Positions 11,960-23,329 of a DNA stretch of 64,000 nt are shown here, piece after piece. A model generated the notes under the pieces. That model saw nothing but the letters and a program-made list of their open reading frames with translations, searched no databases and was not told the DNA's origin. The DNA is taken from positions 682,001-746,000 of the forward strand of contig JAEVLN010000019.1 of NCBI GenBank assembly GCA_018350325.1, in the 5' to 3' direction. Each line of letters starts with the position of its first letter. Positions within the stretch are counted from its first letter, which is position 1. This DNA comes from Globodera rostochiensis (Eukaryota > Nematoda > Chromadorea > Rhabditida > Heteroderidae). A program made the position numbers and the translations under genes.

Positions 11960-14900
11960 TTGTTACAAACAAAGGAAAAGTTAGATATGGTGGAAAATGT
12001 TGGCCAAAACAGCGCACAGCATACCTCAATGACCGGACGAGTGGGCACAGAAAATACGCATGAGGACAGCGGTGAAAAAAAGGTAGGGTTTAGTTTAATT
12101 TCATCTCTAATTGGCTTCGATTTTCCAAGAATGGCCGACTTTTGCGCGTTGGCAAATGGCTGGGCACTCACCTCCATCTTCAGGTGCTTTTTTTTTTGTC
12201 GAAAAAAAGCCTAAATTCCACCATCAAAGGCCGCTTTTGCCGCCATCGAAGACCGCCTTTTGTTCTTCCGTTTGTGCGAGGAATTGGACGCGCGTGGCAT
12301 TCTCTACGAGCGGGTCGTTGCCGAACGTATTGTGGGCGGCCATGTGTTGCGCCTAACCGAGTGAAATTTGCCAAATTGCGGCGATATAATCTCATGGTTT
12401 CTCTCAGCATTTCGTCAATGGCCACGCGCCATGGGGTGGAATTTGCGGATTTCTTCCAGAACTTGCTCCATTGCAATATTCGCCTTGCACAGCCCTTCCC
12501 CGAAAGGAGGTCGGTCGCTTAGCCGTAGCCGTCAAGTTCTAATTTCGAATTCTTTTAGTCAACTCGAGTGCACATTTACTAACCCGCCATTGGTGCCCGA
12601 TTTCAACAAGTCCGAGGCGGAGGTTGAAGCTGACAGGCTCAGGGTGTGTTATAGGAAATCCAATTTTGCAACAACAACAAAGTCCAGCCGCAAACCTGGG
12701 TCCAACCCGTCGGCACCGGCCCCCCGCCCTCCCATCGTTCTCGCGCTAAAATGTTCACGGCGCCCGTTGATCAACAGCAGGATTCGGCAACAAATGTCGC
12801 CAGAACGGACCCGCCGGGGGCACCGCTGATGAGCCAAGTGAGTGACCAAGAAAACATCCGAATGAATACACAACAAATTCCAATTAATCAATGTTTAACC
12901 AACTCAGGTAATCGCGCAGAATATTGAGGACAGATTGCTCACTTACTGTCAAATTTACGTCCCGATCAGACGATTTTCGAGCGCTTATTACGCACATTTT
13001 CGTCATTTTTGCAATGTTTGTTTGAGATTAAAAATTCGTCCATTTCCCCCCATAACATTTTAAGATCCGAACTTTTGCCTATTTCAAACTTTCGTTGGCT
13101 TACGGTGACCAGCGCGACCTTCTGCTGGTGTTGGCATGGCGTTGGCAGAAATATTCGCTGTGTTTTGGGCAGGCGCCGCTGCCCTCGGGGAGCGCGTGGG
13201 ACGGACGCAAAGCGGCGAAACGGTGAGGAGGGGAAATGCCCGAAATTCGGGGCCCGAATTCTTATAACTTTCAAAAAAACGGATCAGTCTTGGCGCGTTA
13301 GTGCCATAAATCCCCCCCCCCCCTCTTAAACATTGAAGAAAAAATGAATATTTTTATGCTTTCAAAATGCTAAAATTTGCTGCTTTAAAGGCGCTGGAAT
13401 CCGCACGTGTTGGTCCACCAGTCGCTCACCGAACGTTTCAATCGCGACCGCGACCTGGTTTGGCTGGTCAACTATCTGGTTGCACACCGATTCCTTGCTT
13501 CCCTTTTTAAACTTTTGCCCTCAGATCAACACCCATCGTTCACTGGATTCAATTCACAACTTCGTTCGCACGCAAATGCACTCCACGAAAACAGCGGCCC
13601 AAGTGCTTGGCACCGAAGTCGCATTTCCGGCCGAATTGATGGTGAGACGAGCAAATCGAATTACAAAGCCAAAACTGTAAAATATTAAAATCCTTAAAAA
13701 CCAAAAAAAAAGGAGGCCCCGTCTTAAAATTTCGCTTTTGGAGAAAATGGACGATAAAATCGTTGCTTTTGCACTTTTTTAGAATTGAGTAAGTTTCACA
13801 TCTTCGACGACGGCTAATTTAAATTGAATGTACTGTTAATTCCTTGTCAGTGCCATCTTTGTGCCTTGGACGAGCACACCATCCGTCTCTCCTACGGCTC
13901 CCGGCTGGCCATGGAATTTTTGCTGTTGGACGACAATCGCGTGGCCGTCCGCGACTGCAGCTTTGGTTTAGCGCGTTCTATCGGCGGCGGAGGGCCGTCG
14001 TTGGCGGACTTTTGGCACTTTTGGCAGCAGAAAATGTGCGATGTGCCGTCTCCGGGCGGAAATGGGGAGGAAATTGGAGGGCAAAAAAGCAACAGACGCT
14101 CAACCACTGAACTGCAATTAAAACTTGAATAATTATGTTTAAAGCGATGACGCCTATTTCTAAGTCGAAATCTGTTTATTCTTTCAATTCTTTTCTAATA
14201 TGGAAATTCTTTGACCATGTCTGAGAATATGTCGTTTTTCTTTTTCCCCCTCTGTTTTTGTTAAAGTTTCATTTTAATCGATGTGAATATATATTTTTGT
14301 ATGTATTTTCACAGTGTTTTCATTTTCCCACAGAAATGAATTTTGTGTAATTATTTTAATTCACAATGAAAGGGAAAAAAAGGCTCTGTGTCCTTTTGCA
14401 CACACCTTCATCGATTTTTGCCCATTTTAATTTGCAAAGTGCACCGATTTCCTCGACGAAAGGGACAGATAAGGAAACTGACGGACGAACGGACGGACCA
14501 AAAGACGACAACGCCTCCCCCTTCACTGACTGCTGACATGCCCGGATCCTTTTCATCGTCCTTTTCGACGTTAGCGACCACCAAACAGGTCGGTCGGTCG
14601 GTGGACGTCGTCCCTGCGCATTCCTTCGTCCGCTGTTTTCCCCTGTTTATTTTTGGATGGGTTTGGCATTCTTTTAAATACAACCGAAATGCTTCTTTAG
14701 TGTAAAAAGCAAAAAGTTGTGTTGTATATGTGCCGGGAAAATTTTTGTCACTAACCCGGAGCCAAATACAAAATTTTCGCTTCGCCCTCCGAGGTTCGGG
14801 TTGGAACGGACAACACAAGACAAGGACAAAACTGGTTTTAATTGTTGTCCCCCACCATTTCATATTTTGGTCTGTCTCATTTTTTCTGTGTTTCGAATTC

Positions 14901-17900
14901 GAACCATATGCCGAATACACCTAATTGTTAAGCACCGCAACCATCACCATAAGTCGTCCTCTTCCTCCTCCCCTTCCTCTTCCCATTCCGACTCCGCTCT
15001 CCTGCACATCTCCGCCAACAACGTCAAACAGCAGCAGAACAATCAGCAACGTCCCGTTTCCGTTCCACCGGCAATTTTCCCTGTACTGGCCGAACTTGAC
15101 GAAGGGCTTGTGACAAATTTTACCAGTGAGATGGGAGCAGAAGAAAAAGTGATTTGAACAAGGATTATAACTCATTTTTTATATGAACTGCGATGATTGG
15201 CATGGCAAATTTGTTCCCTCCATTGCAGAAAAGTTCAACGTCCGTAACTCCGACAATGTCCGCACTGCTCGGGCGACAGCCGACCATCAACGAGGACGAA
15301 GACGAGGCTGATTTGACTATGACCGGCACAAACGGCGCCGACAGACGGAGGGCAGTGGAGGAAGAAGAGTCCGTTTCAATGGCACGTTTAAAGCATGTTT
15401 TCTTCGCCAATCTGTACCTTTTCAGCCTGATTTTGGGGTTGCAACGTTTGGTGTCAAGAAAGAACCGCCGGAGGAGATCATTATGTTGGAGGAAGATGGC
15501 CAGAAAAGGTGGGCGGCGGTGGGGCAATGAATCAATTACTAGGCTTTACCAATTTTTTTCGAATGAGTACAACCAGGGCGATGCCGGTATCGTTTCCTCA
15601 AAATACGATATTTACTAGGTTTGCACAAAATCGGTTTTTCGGCGAACCGGTTGCAAGACTTTGATTGTGGTCTTACGATCTGGTTCAAAAAGAAATTTTA
15701 TGATACGACGGTACGATACGATACATAAATCTGGTAGGTACGCCTTGAGCCAACGCAAGAGTTCACTGTCGGCCACGCGTTTCGTGGGCAAAGCTATGGA
15801 CGACGAGTGCCGTGAAGGGGCCGCCCAAGGCGTTCATTCGATGCAATTGAAGCGGGAGGAGGACGACGCCGCCATGGGGGCCGAGCAGCGTCAGAGGGAC
15901 GAGGACGCCGAGTTGGGGGCGGACGCGGCGGCGCGGCAGGCGGCACGACAGCGCAGGCGTGAGCCGGTGGTAGTCGGATGGCGCACTTTGGAACGAACAA
16001 TGCGGGCGATGTCCGATGGTGGGCGCTTTGTTTCCTCTATTTTATATGGCATTTCTGGGTCGGGCGGGCGGGCCGCCCCGGTGATGGATGTTTTCTGTTC
16101 AGACAACAATGGCGGAATGTCCCCGTTGGAGCAGTACCTCCTCGGCACAACTTTGTTGGCTCGTCTCTGCTCTTTTTTTGAAAGGGCATTCGCCGAAGCG
16201 TTACATCCTCAGCGTCAGGGTGACATATTTATTTTTAATAGACAAAAATACGGCGCCCAACTCCAAAATATGGAATGAGTTTAAAGTTCCAAATTGAGTA
16301 AAAAACACTTTATTCTTCATATTTTTGTTTATTTTCACCTTTTTAGGCAGGGCTGGGCGAGAAAGAAAAAAGATTGTATTTTTTTATTGATTTTTTGTTA
16401 TCAATTTCCCAAAAAAATGCTCGATTTGCAACCAAAATGTAAAAAATACGGCAATTTGCAAATGCCATTTACTTAGGTCACCCTGATCAGCGTGGGAAGT
16501 TCAAGTTCAATTTGCCAATAAAAGAGTACGAAGTTGGCGCGGACGGAGTGATGAACGTAACATTTCCGAGGTGGGAGTTAAAAATCAAAGAAATTTAAAT
16601 TATTTTGACTCATCCGCCGTATATTATTTCTCTGAATTTGAAGCTATCCGATGCCGATTTCTCCGCCACTCTCTTCCGCCGTGCCCAGTGCCCTTGGATC
16701 GCCCGGTGATCACTCCTCCGGTCACCAACAGCTGTCCTCCATCTGCATGGTTCGTCTCCAGCTGTTGGTGTGCCCGCAGGAATTCCGTCTAATCGCCAAG
16801 CTGAACTACAGTCAGAGAATTCGAACTATTCTATGCTTCTTGGTCGGTCAATTCTTCCATTTTTAAGCCGGTATCCAATGTCCTGCCGAGTCGGACCTGC
16901 GCGTGTTCGAGCGCTTTTTCGCCCGCATAGTTGTCCAATTGAACAACGAAATGGCCGTGTTCACTTTCGTCACACTGTGCCGTCTCTGTTACCCGCCAAT
17001 GTTTGCCTCATTCGCTCAACTGATGATGGCTCAAATGGTACTGTGAATACGCTCTGAAAGTTATCTTAACTTGTCGGATTCGAGGGGCCGCATTTGAAGT
17101 CGTCAAAAACGATAAAACCCCTCTTTTTTTTTTGTAAATAAAATATAAAAATTTCCATGAAGGAGCCCCAACCGCGTTGGCCATGGCGTGCCGACCTTGA
17201 GCTTGTCCACATTCACACTGATGAGCTGTCCCAACAGCAACCCGCTGGCCCAGGAGGTCAAACGACAGCAACCGGTGGCGCAGGGACCAACTTTCAGCAG
17301 CAGCAGCAGCAGCAGCAGCAGAAAATCCAAAAAATAGTCAAAAACAGTGTCGTGGTCAGTCATCGAATGACACCAATCAGAAACATGGCTCAAAACTGGG
17401 AGATTACAAAATTACACAGGTCCCCGACATGTGCAAGCGCTTTTTGTTCATAATTTCGTTGAAACCGCGTGGACCGAACGCTGCCAATTATCAGCCGCCA
17501 CAGCACCAGTACGGCGGCAAAAGGGCGCAACAGCAAACAAACAGCGACCGTCACCTGCTCACCATGCGCTACGACGTTGACTTGTCCGATTCCATTTTTC
17601 ATTTCAGAAAATTCTTTTTGCAAATTTCAGAGACGAGTTGACACTGCACTTGCCGGATCAGCAACAGTACCAGAAAATGTCTTCTGAAGAAATTCAGGCA
17701 ATCGAAAATGTCCTCAAAGTGCGTTTTCGACGGAACCTCTGCCCAATCGCAAGGCTTTTTAAGACGACGCAGTCTGAACTGTGCCGGCAGTCCGTGGCCG
17801 ACCCATCCAAACAGCAGCAACATCGCGTGCCTCGGTCGTGCTGCATTTGGCCCTGCATTCGCGCTTTGCTGGAGGGTCATCACCACCAACAGCAGCAACA

Positions 17901-17922
17901 GGTCAGTCAGGTGGGCGTGTGA
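11960..17922 (+). CDS. MED14: Mediator subunit MED14, C-terminal half
   Basis: These plus-strand exons continue MED14 from where the minus-strand half stops. Segments in family order are: a charged linker (GRVGTENTHEDSGEKK, about 12050), AAFAAIEDRLLFFRLCEELD with ILYERVVAERIVGGHVLRLT (12.2 kb), MFTAPVDQQQDSATNVARTD (12.75 kb), IRTFAYFKLSLAYGDQRDLL (13.07 kb, like the family's RVYNYRKLILCYG), VLVHQSLTERFNRDRDLVWL (13.4 kb), HTIRLSYGSRLAMEFLLLDD (13.88 kb, like the family's IRLAFRNMYCIDIY), low-complexity Ser/Pro and acidic linkers (14.9-15.4 kb), MSPLEQYLLGTTLLAR (16.1 kb), LRVFERFFARIVVQLNNEMA (16.9 kb) and CKRFLFIISLKPRGPN (17.4 kb). A (CAG)n run lies at about 17300. The first exon and the exact borders are uncertain, and no initiator methionine is convincing. 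That is expected if this is an internal part of a split gene. The stop is placed at 17922. Confidence 0.75.
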
Positions 17923-18388
17923 AGGAGTTATGGCATTTACACACTCCCTTCTGTTCAGGTCCCTCTAATGTCGTCGGGATTACAACAGATTCAAAGAGTA
18001 TTGTGATCTCGTGTTTTTGTGATTTTGGTGCTTATTTTGAATAAATGGATTTGACATACGTGTACAAGAACGAAGATTTTGGCACCCGTGAGATAGTAAC
18101 CCCTACCACTTCCATCTTTTCGTTCGTAACATTCCGACAGAGAATAAGCGTCTTTAATTTTCACAATCACTGTCAATCAGAAAACCGCAGAACATGATAA
18201 CATAACATATCGCACAAATGCCATAGTGATTGTTCAGTTTTTAAGGACGAATAATGAAAAGGAACAATGGAAAAACATAGCAATAAATACCCGCGTATGT
18301 CAACGGACAAAACAGTCAATCAAATAAATTTGTCAGAAGCAGAATGATTGACATTGAAAATAAGAAATTGCCATCGCTTTAGTTGCCC
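17923..18388. other. Intergenic between convergent genes
   Basis: No gene is visible between the end of the MED14 C-terminal half (+) and the end of the PLAA-like gene (-). The sequence is AT-rich and contains AATAAA signals, for example near 18040 and 18284. Confidence 0.5.
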
Positions 18389-21300
18389 TCAAATCGCCCC
18401 AATTTTATCGGACAGCTCGCGGACCAGTGCCTTCACGTCGTCGTCCGACACCGCGTCTTTAATGCGACACGTCGCATTCGCAAGCGCTTGGAGTTCTCCA
18501 ATGCTCAAACAGTTGGCCACCGCGCTTGGACCCAACAGAACGATCAGAGTCTGGAGCAGACGGACCAACGCGAGCGGAGAGTGGGCGCCAAAAGAATCCA
18601 CCGAACACAGAGAGGCGATGATCGCGTGGACGGCATCCTCGCGCGGACCAAGTTCAACGACGGCACCGTGTTCAGACATCTCCAGGAGGATGCGGGCCAA
18701 ATTGAGCAGAGTGGAAGAGCTAGCGACCTGTTAATAAAAAGTTTTCGCTTTTAATAAAGAATTTCAATCATTTGTTGATATCAACACCTGAAGAGCAGCT
18801 TTCGAAGAGTTCATCTGGGGCGAGACGATGCTCCACAGTGCGGAGGCTTCTGTCATCAACATCGAGCGGCCAAATACATGCGCTGCCGCATTGGCCATCG
18901 AACGGCACGCCAAAATACGCACCGGATCCGTACTTTGGGGCAAAGTGAGCAAATCCATCAGACGGCGGATGGTCGACGCACCTTTTGGCGGATTCCCGAG
19001 CACCGGCTGTCAACATTTGGGGATATATAAAAAAAATAAAAGCGACAAGGGAACCTCCAACGAGCAAAAGATTTCATTCAGTTGGGGGTGAAGCAATGCA
19101 ATTCGAAACAAATCCAAAGCGGGCACAATTGTTTCGGGTGACCACAAAATGGCCTTTTCCAACGCGACAATTTGGCACTCATTGATGCAAAAATCGCTCT
19201 CCGTAAGGATCACTTCCGTCGAACAAAACTGAAAGGATTTTATGGAAAATGAATGGAGTCCCACCCATTCGGCGCCTTACTTCGTCTTCGTTCATCTTCA
19301 ACGCTTTCGGTTGAGTCAAATTCATTTCGCGCAACCGATCGAACACTTTTTTAGAGACACCGTCAAGGCCAAAAGTGCAATAGTTTTCGGGTAGTGGCAC
19401 AATGGGACTACGCTTCACATCTGAAAGAGAGCGGGCATCCGATGTCCAATAAATATATGAACAATTTCACAAAATTGTACTTGGTTGGGCCACCACGACT
19501 CCATTGCTGGTGCCCGGCATGTAACGATTTGTGCCCGTAAACGGGTCCTGATAGCCCAAATTTGGGCCCTGCGTGGAAGACACTTCATTTCTGGGTCCGA
19601 TTCTGCGCCACGAGACGTCCTCTTCAGTGGCCATGTCCGTTGCTCCGTTGAGTCCGTTCCCAAATGCTCCACCGGCTGTGGGGTCCTAAAAAAAAAGAAA
19701 AATATTGTATTAAAAAATGTATTTATTTTATGCATGGATACCTTGGCTCGCTGCATTTCCTGGTCCCTCATCTCCAGCGCCTCGTATTGACTCGAGAAGA
19801 AAAACTCTTGGATATCGGCTGAAGCTGTCCTGGACGAGTCGGTGGTAAAAACGAGAACAAAACCGGAACTGTAAAAGTCGTCATAAACATAAATGTGCAG
19901 TCCGTAATTCAGCCACCTCGTCGCCACGGCGAAGTCTCCGTTCGCAAGCGGTGTCACGGACCAAACACTGTGCACCGGCATCTTCAAATTTAAATTTAAT
20001 AACAAAAACAGATTAATTTCCCTAAAACGTTAAAACTCCGAATTGTACGATTTACCTTCAATGATTGCAGATGTGTCAGCCCGACCTGACCAGTGAGCGC
20101 GAAAATGTCGATGGAACCGCCCTCCCCGCAAGCGATGACCAGCTGAGAGCCGGGGGACGGGAAAGAGTCGAGAAGGCACATTCTGAACATGACAATTCAA
20201 TTTTTGCAGCACAAAGATACTAATTATATTTAAGAATTGAACTTCGAAATGCGATATTTAATGTAAATCGTTTTCACAATTTCCAAAGAACCGCTAAAAA
20301 CAATGTAATTTTTTAAAATATAGCCGAAAATCTGCTGTACGTGTAGAGGAACTCCTGGTGGTCGGTATAAAAGGTCCGCAAATTTGACCCGGACGCCAGG
20401 TCCCACAAACGGACGGAGGAGTCGTTGGAGGCGGACAAAAAGTGTTTTTCGGAGAGCACAATAATTGCACGTACGACGTCGTTGTGTCCTGTATAACCCA
20501 AAGTTTAGACAAAAGTCTGAAAAGGGTGACAAAACCATGAAATGTGCCGACCCGCTCGTAATCGGCACCCCAAAGCATTATGGTCTTGTCGGCAGAGGCC
20601 GTCAGAAAGTTGGGCTTCGGTTGGGCAGGGACAACCGCAACAGCCCAAACGGAACAGACGTGGCCGGACAAAAGACCGATGCCGACCTGATCACCACCCC
20701 CGGACAGCAAATCGGACACAGGCCAGACCAACGCATTGTGATCCTAAAAGGACAACGCTCATTTATTTTATAGTAGTTCAAATGGAAAAAGAGAAAACGA
20801 CAACAAGCTTTTTGTGGAAAAATCAATTTCAGCTAGGAAAGTCCCTATATCATCTCCTTTAATTCACAAGGCATTAAAGAATTAATTACCCAAGAGCCGC
20901 TCATCAGGAAGCCAGTCTTTTCATCGTAGTGCAACGCGCAAACTTAAAATACAAATGCGATAAATCAAAAAAAAAGAGAATTTGTTACCATTGGATTTGT
21001 GCCCCTGCAACACTTTTATCGGCTCTTTGAAAGTATTTGCCGACGAGAAAATTGCAATGGAGCCATCTTTTCGGCCAACAAAGACGAGAAAGCCTTTGTC
21101 AAGTCCATCAGCAACCGCAACAGAGTTTATCGAAAGGCAATCCTTTTGTGCAATCGTTTGGCCATTCTCAAAAATGCCGTCACTAAATAAAATTTCCTAA
21201 AATTCTTAAGCGATCCTCGAAAAGTCAGGAAATCGAAGTTTCAATTCGATTTTAAGTTTTGGAACCCCGAAAAGTCAGGAAATCGCAGTTTCATTCGATT

Positions 21301-21519
21301 TAAATTTGGGAATTCGGTTGCGTACTGTTTTTTCCAAATTTTCATGAGTCCGTCCCTGCCACCAGTGACCAAAGTGCCGTCCAGCATTTCCGCAACGCAT
21401 TTCGCATCGCTGGGCTGATGCGCCTCGATTATGGCGCTGATGTTAAATTTTTTCGAAGTTTGCTCAGTGCTTTTGCTCGTAGAAGCAGGCAATTCCTGTT
21501 GTTCTTTAGAAGAATCCAT
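18389..21519 (-). CDS. PLAA: PLAA/UFD-3-like WD40-PUL protein (p97/Cdc48 cofactor)
   Basis: PLAA (yeast Doa1/Ufd3) binds p97/Cdc48 and ubiquitin and acts in ubiquitin turnover and organelle quality control. The start (MDSSKEQQELPASTSKSTEQ) lies at 21519. WD40 repeats follow: CVAEMLDGTLVTGGRDGLMK, FLTASADKTIMLWGADYERV, HFLSASNDSSVRLWDLASGS and LVIACGEGGSIDIFALTG. Next come VFTTDSSRTASADIQEFFFS and the family signature YQDPFTGTNRYMPGTS. The helical PUL domain runs from IVPLPENYCTFGLDGVSKKV through LWSPETIVPALDLFRIALL and IRRLMDLLTLPQSTDPVRIL to VSDDDVKALVRELSDKIGAI at the stop. The PFU ubiquitin-binding domain normally lies just before the DPFTG motif. Here only about 50 unrelated residues fill that place and the intron at about 19690-19735 is too short to hide it. 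A 40-base direct duplication sits in the first intron (21214-21310). Confidence 0.88.
21214..21310. repeat. Direct duplication of about 40 bases in a PLAA intron
   Basis: The string CGAAAAGTCAGGAAATCG is present at about 21217 and again at about 21268, each followed by a variant of AGTTTC(A)ATTCGATTT. The two copies are nearly identical, so this is a recent local tandem duplication with no coding role. Confidence 0.7.
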
Positions 21520-22020
21520 TTCAAACTAAAAAGATTAATGGAAAAAATGTGAAAAGGCATTTGGGAAATAGGTATAAATCAAACAAGTTTGGTATTCGAA
21601 ATAACGTTCTTAACCAATCCAAGAGGAGAAAATTAAATTTGTCGGAAATTTTCAAAAACAGTTAAGTGGGTCTTTAAAAAAGTTTACAATGCCGCAGTTG
21701 CAGCTTGATCTGGAGATTAACAAAATCATCAGAATTTTTACATTAAATTAACATTTTAAAAGATTGACGTTATGAAATTTGCTAAATTTAAAACATTGGC
21801 GTTATGTATTTATTTTAAATTTAAAAAATTGGCGTTATGTAATTAATTTTTTGTTGTCGCAACAGCCCAACCGCAATTTGTCAAGTTCCGCATTTTTGAT
21901 TGTACATATTTTATTGAAAAGCATATAGAAATGTCGTTGTTGATCATTGAAGTAATAATTTTTGGTAAAAGGTTTAAGCGTAACAGGTGCGTATTCCAAC
22001 AATTCTTCGGCATTTTTACA

Positions 22021-23329
22021 ATGACTTCCAAACGCTTGGAATGCCCATCTCTCAATTTTTCAATCTTTCTATTGACTATTCTCTTCTTCCTCAATTCTTC
22101 CGGTGCCAATGCGTTGAAGTTGGCTGTTAAAGGGGACGACAACAAATATTGCATTGTTCTTGACTCACCAACAATCACCGGTTCAATTCGTTACAGAGAA
22201 CAGGTTCAACTTCTGTCAAAACGAAAAGAATTTGTTTTTTTTTTTGTTTTAGACGGGAGGCTCATTCAACACAACCGCCTTCACGGTGTCGAACAGCTCA
22301 GCGGCGGTGGTCTACAATGGCACAATGGAAAGCAAATGCGGCAAGAACTTGCAGCAGATGACCATCGAATTTGTGCCTCTCATAGCGGGACTTGACCCCA
22401 AACAATTGGACAAAAAATGGTGAATTAAATTATTTATTTGTATGTAACAAAATTTGTACCTTTTAAATTCAGGAAACTCACATTGTTATTTAACAAAACG
22501 GACACTAAACGCTATGCATTGGCCGACTATTTCCTTGCCGTGACTTTCTTCGCTGCGCAAAATGCATCTGAAGGTTTTTGCTTTTAAATTCTTCGAAAAT
22601 CTTTAGGGAATTAATATATAATAATTTTAGTGAAGCATCTCTATAAGAAAAACGGAACCGCCGAATGGGGAGCCCAGCTTGAAAGTGAACAGTCCAAATA
22701 TTCGAATGGGTACACGTGTTCCGAGAACAAATTGACACTGTCCGACGCGTCGTCGCTTAGCTTTGATTACCTTAAGGTTCTGTTTGTTACCAAAGCGTTC
22801 ATTTTTATATACAAAATGCACATTTTACAAATTTCATTTTTAGTTGGTGGCCTTTTACGACAATGACAAGGCCGACTTCAGAGATGGACAAAGTTTTTGC
22901 TTTTTTCCAATTCTTTCGTGTAAAATTTTCCTTCAGTTTATGAGAATTGCCCATTGGACGTGCGCACCTCGGATTTGGTGCCGGTATTCTTTTGGCAGAA
23001 ATTACCCCCCTCCCCCCTATCAGTCAGAAAAAATTGAATTCCGCTAGAAAACATTTATTTTTAGAGTTGATTTCTCTGCTTTATTGCGTTTTTCTTTAAG
23101 CAATTTTCCCAATTTGATCACTTTTTGGTTTACTGGGAAAAGGCTAAAATTCCTATCAAATGTTTAAAAATTTAAATGTCTTCTCTTTGTCTCAGTGCCG
23201 CTACTTTTTTTGGCCCGTCCCTTTCAGATAATTGTCGGGGCATTATTGGCCGGCCTTGTGATTATTGTGCTAATCGCTTATTTGATTGGACGCGCTCGCG
23301 CAAAGCGACAAGGCTACACTTCCGTTTAG
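22021..23329 (+). CDS. LAMP-like lysosome-associated membrane protein
   Basis: This resembles lysosome-associated membrane glycoproteins such as C. elegans LMP-1. Seven exons join in frame. The start at 22021 opens a signal peptide ([19 protein letters not shown]). The luminal part carries several N-glycosylation sequons (NTT, NSS, NGT, NKT, NAS) and spaced cysteines ([35 protein letters not shown]). The last exon encodes one membrane helix, [20 protein letters not shown], followed by [13 protein letters not shown] and the stop. The terminal GYxx-hydrophobic tail is the classic lysosome-sorting signal of LAMPs, and the IGR after the helix also matches the family. An in-frame upstream ATG at 21931 would spoil the signal peptide, so I prefer 22021. 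A single luminal LAMP domain is present, as in other worms. Confidence 0.88.

Noticed and set aside
11935..12522. Minus-strand frames (for example 12180-12476) that look protein-like opposite the MED14 C-terminal half
   Set aside because: The plus strand carries the MED14-like sequence AAFAAIEDRLLFFRLCEELD in the right order with neighbouring exons, and no minus-strand exons continue on either side.
15600..15740. A possible third MITE starting TAGGTTTGCACAAAATCGG
   Set aside because: No complementary right end or flanking duplication was found nearby, so it is at most a fragment.
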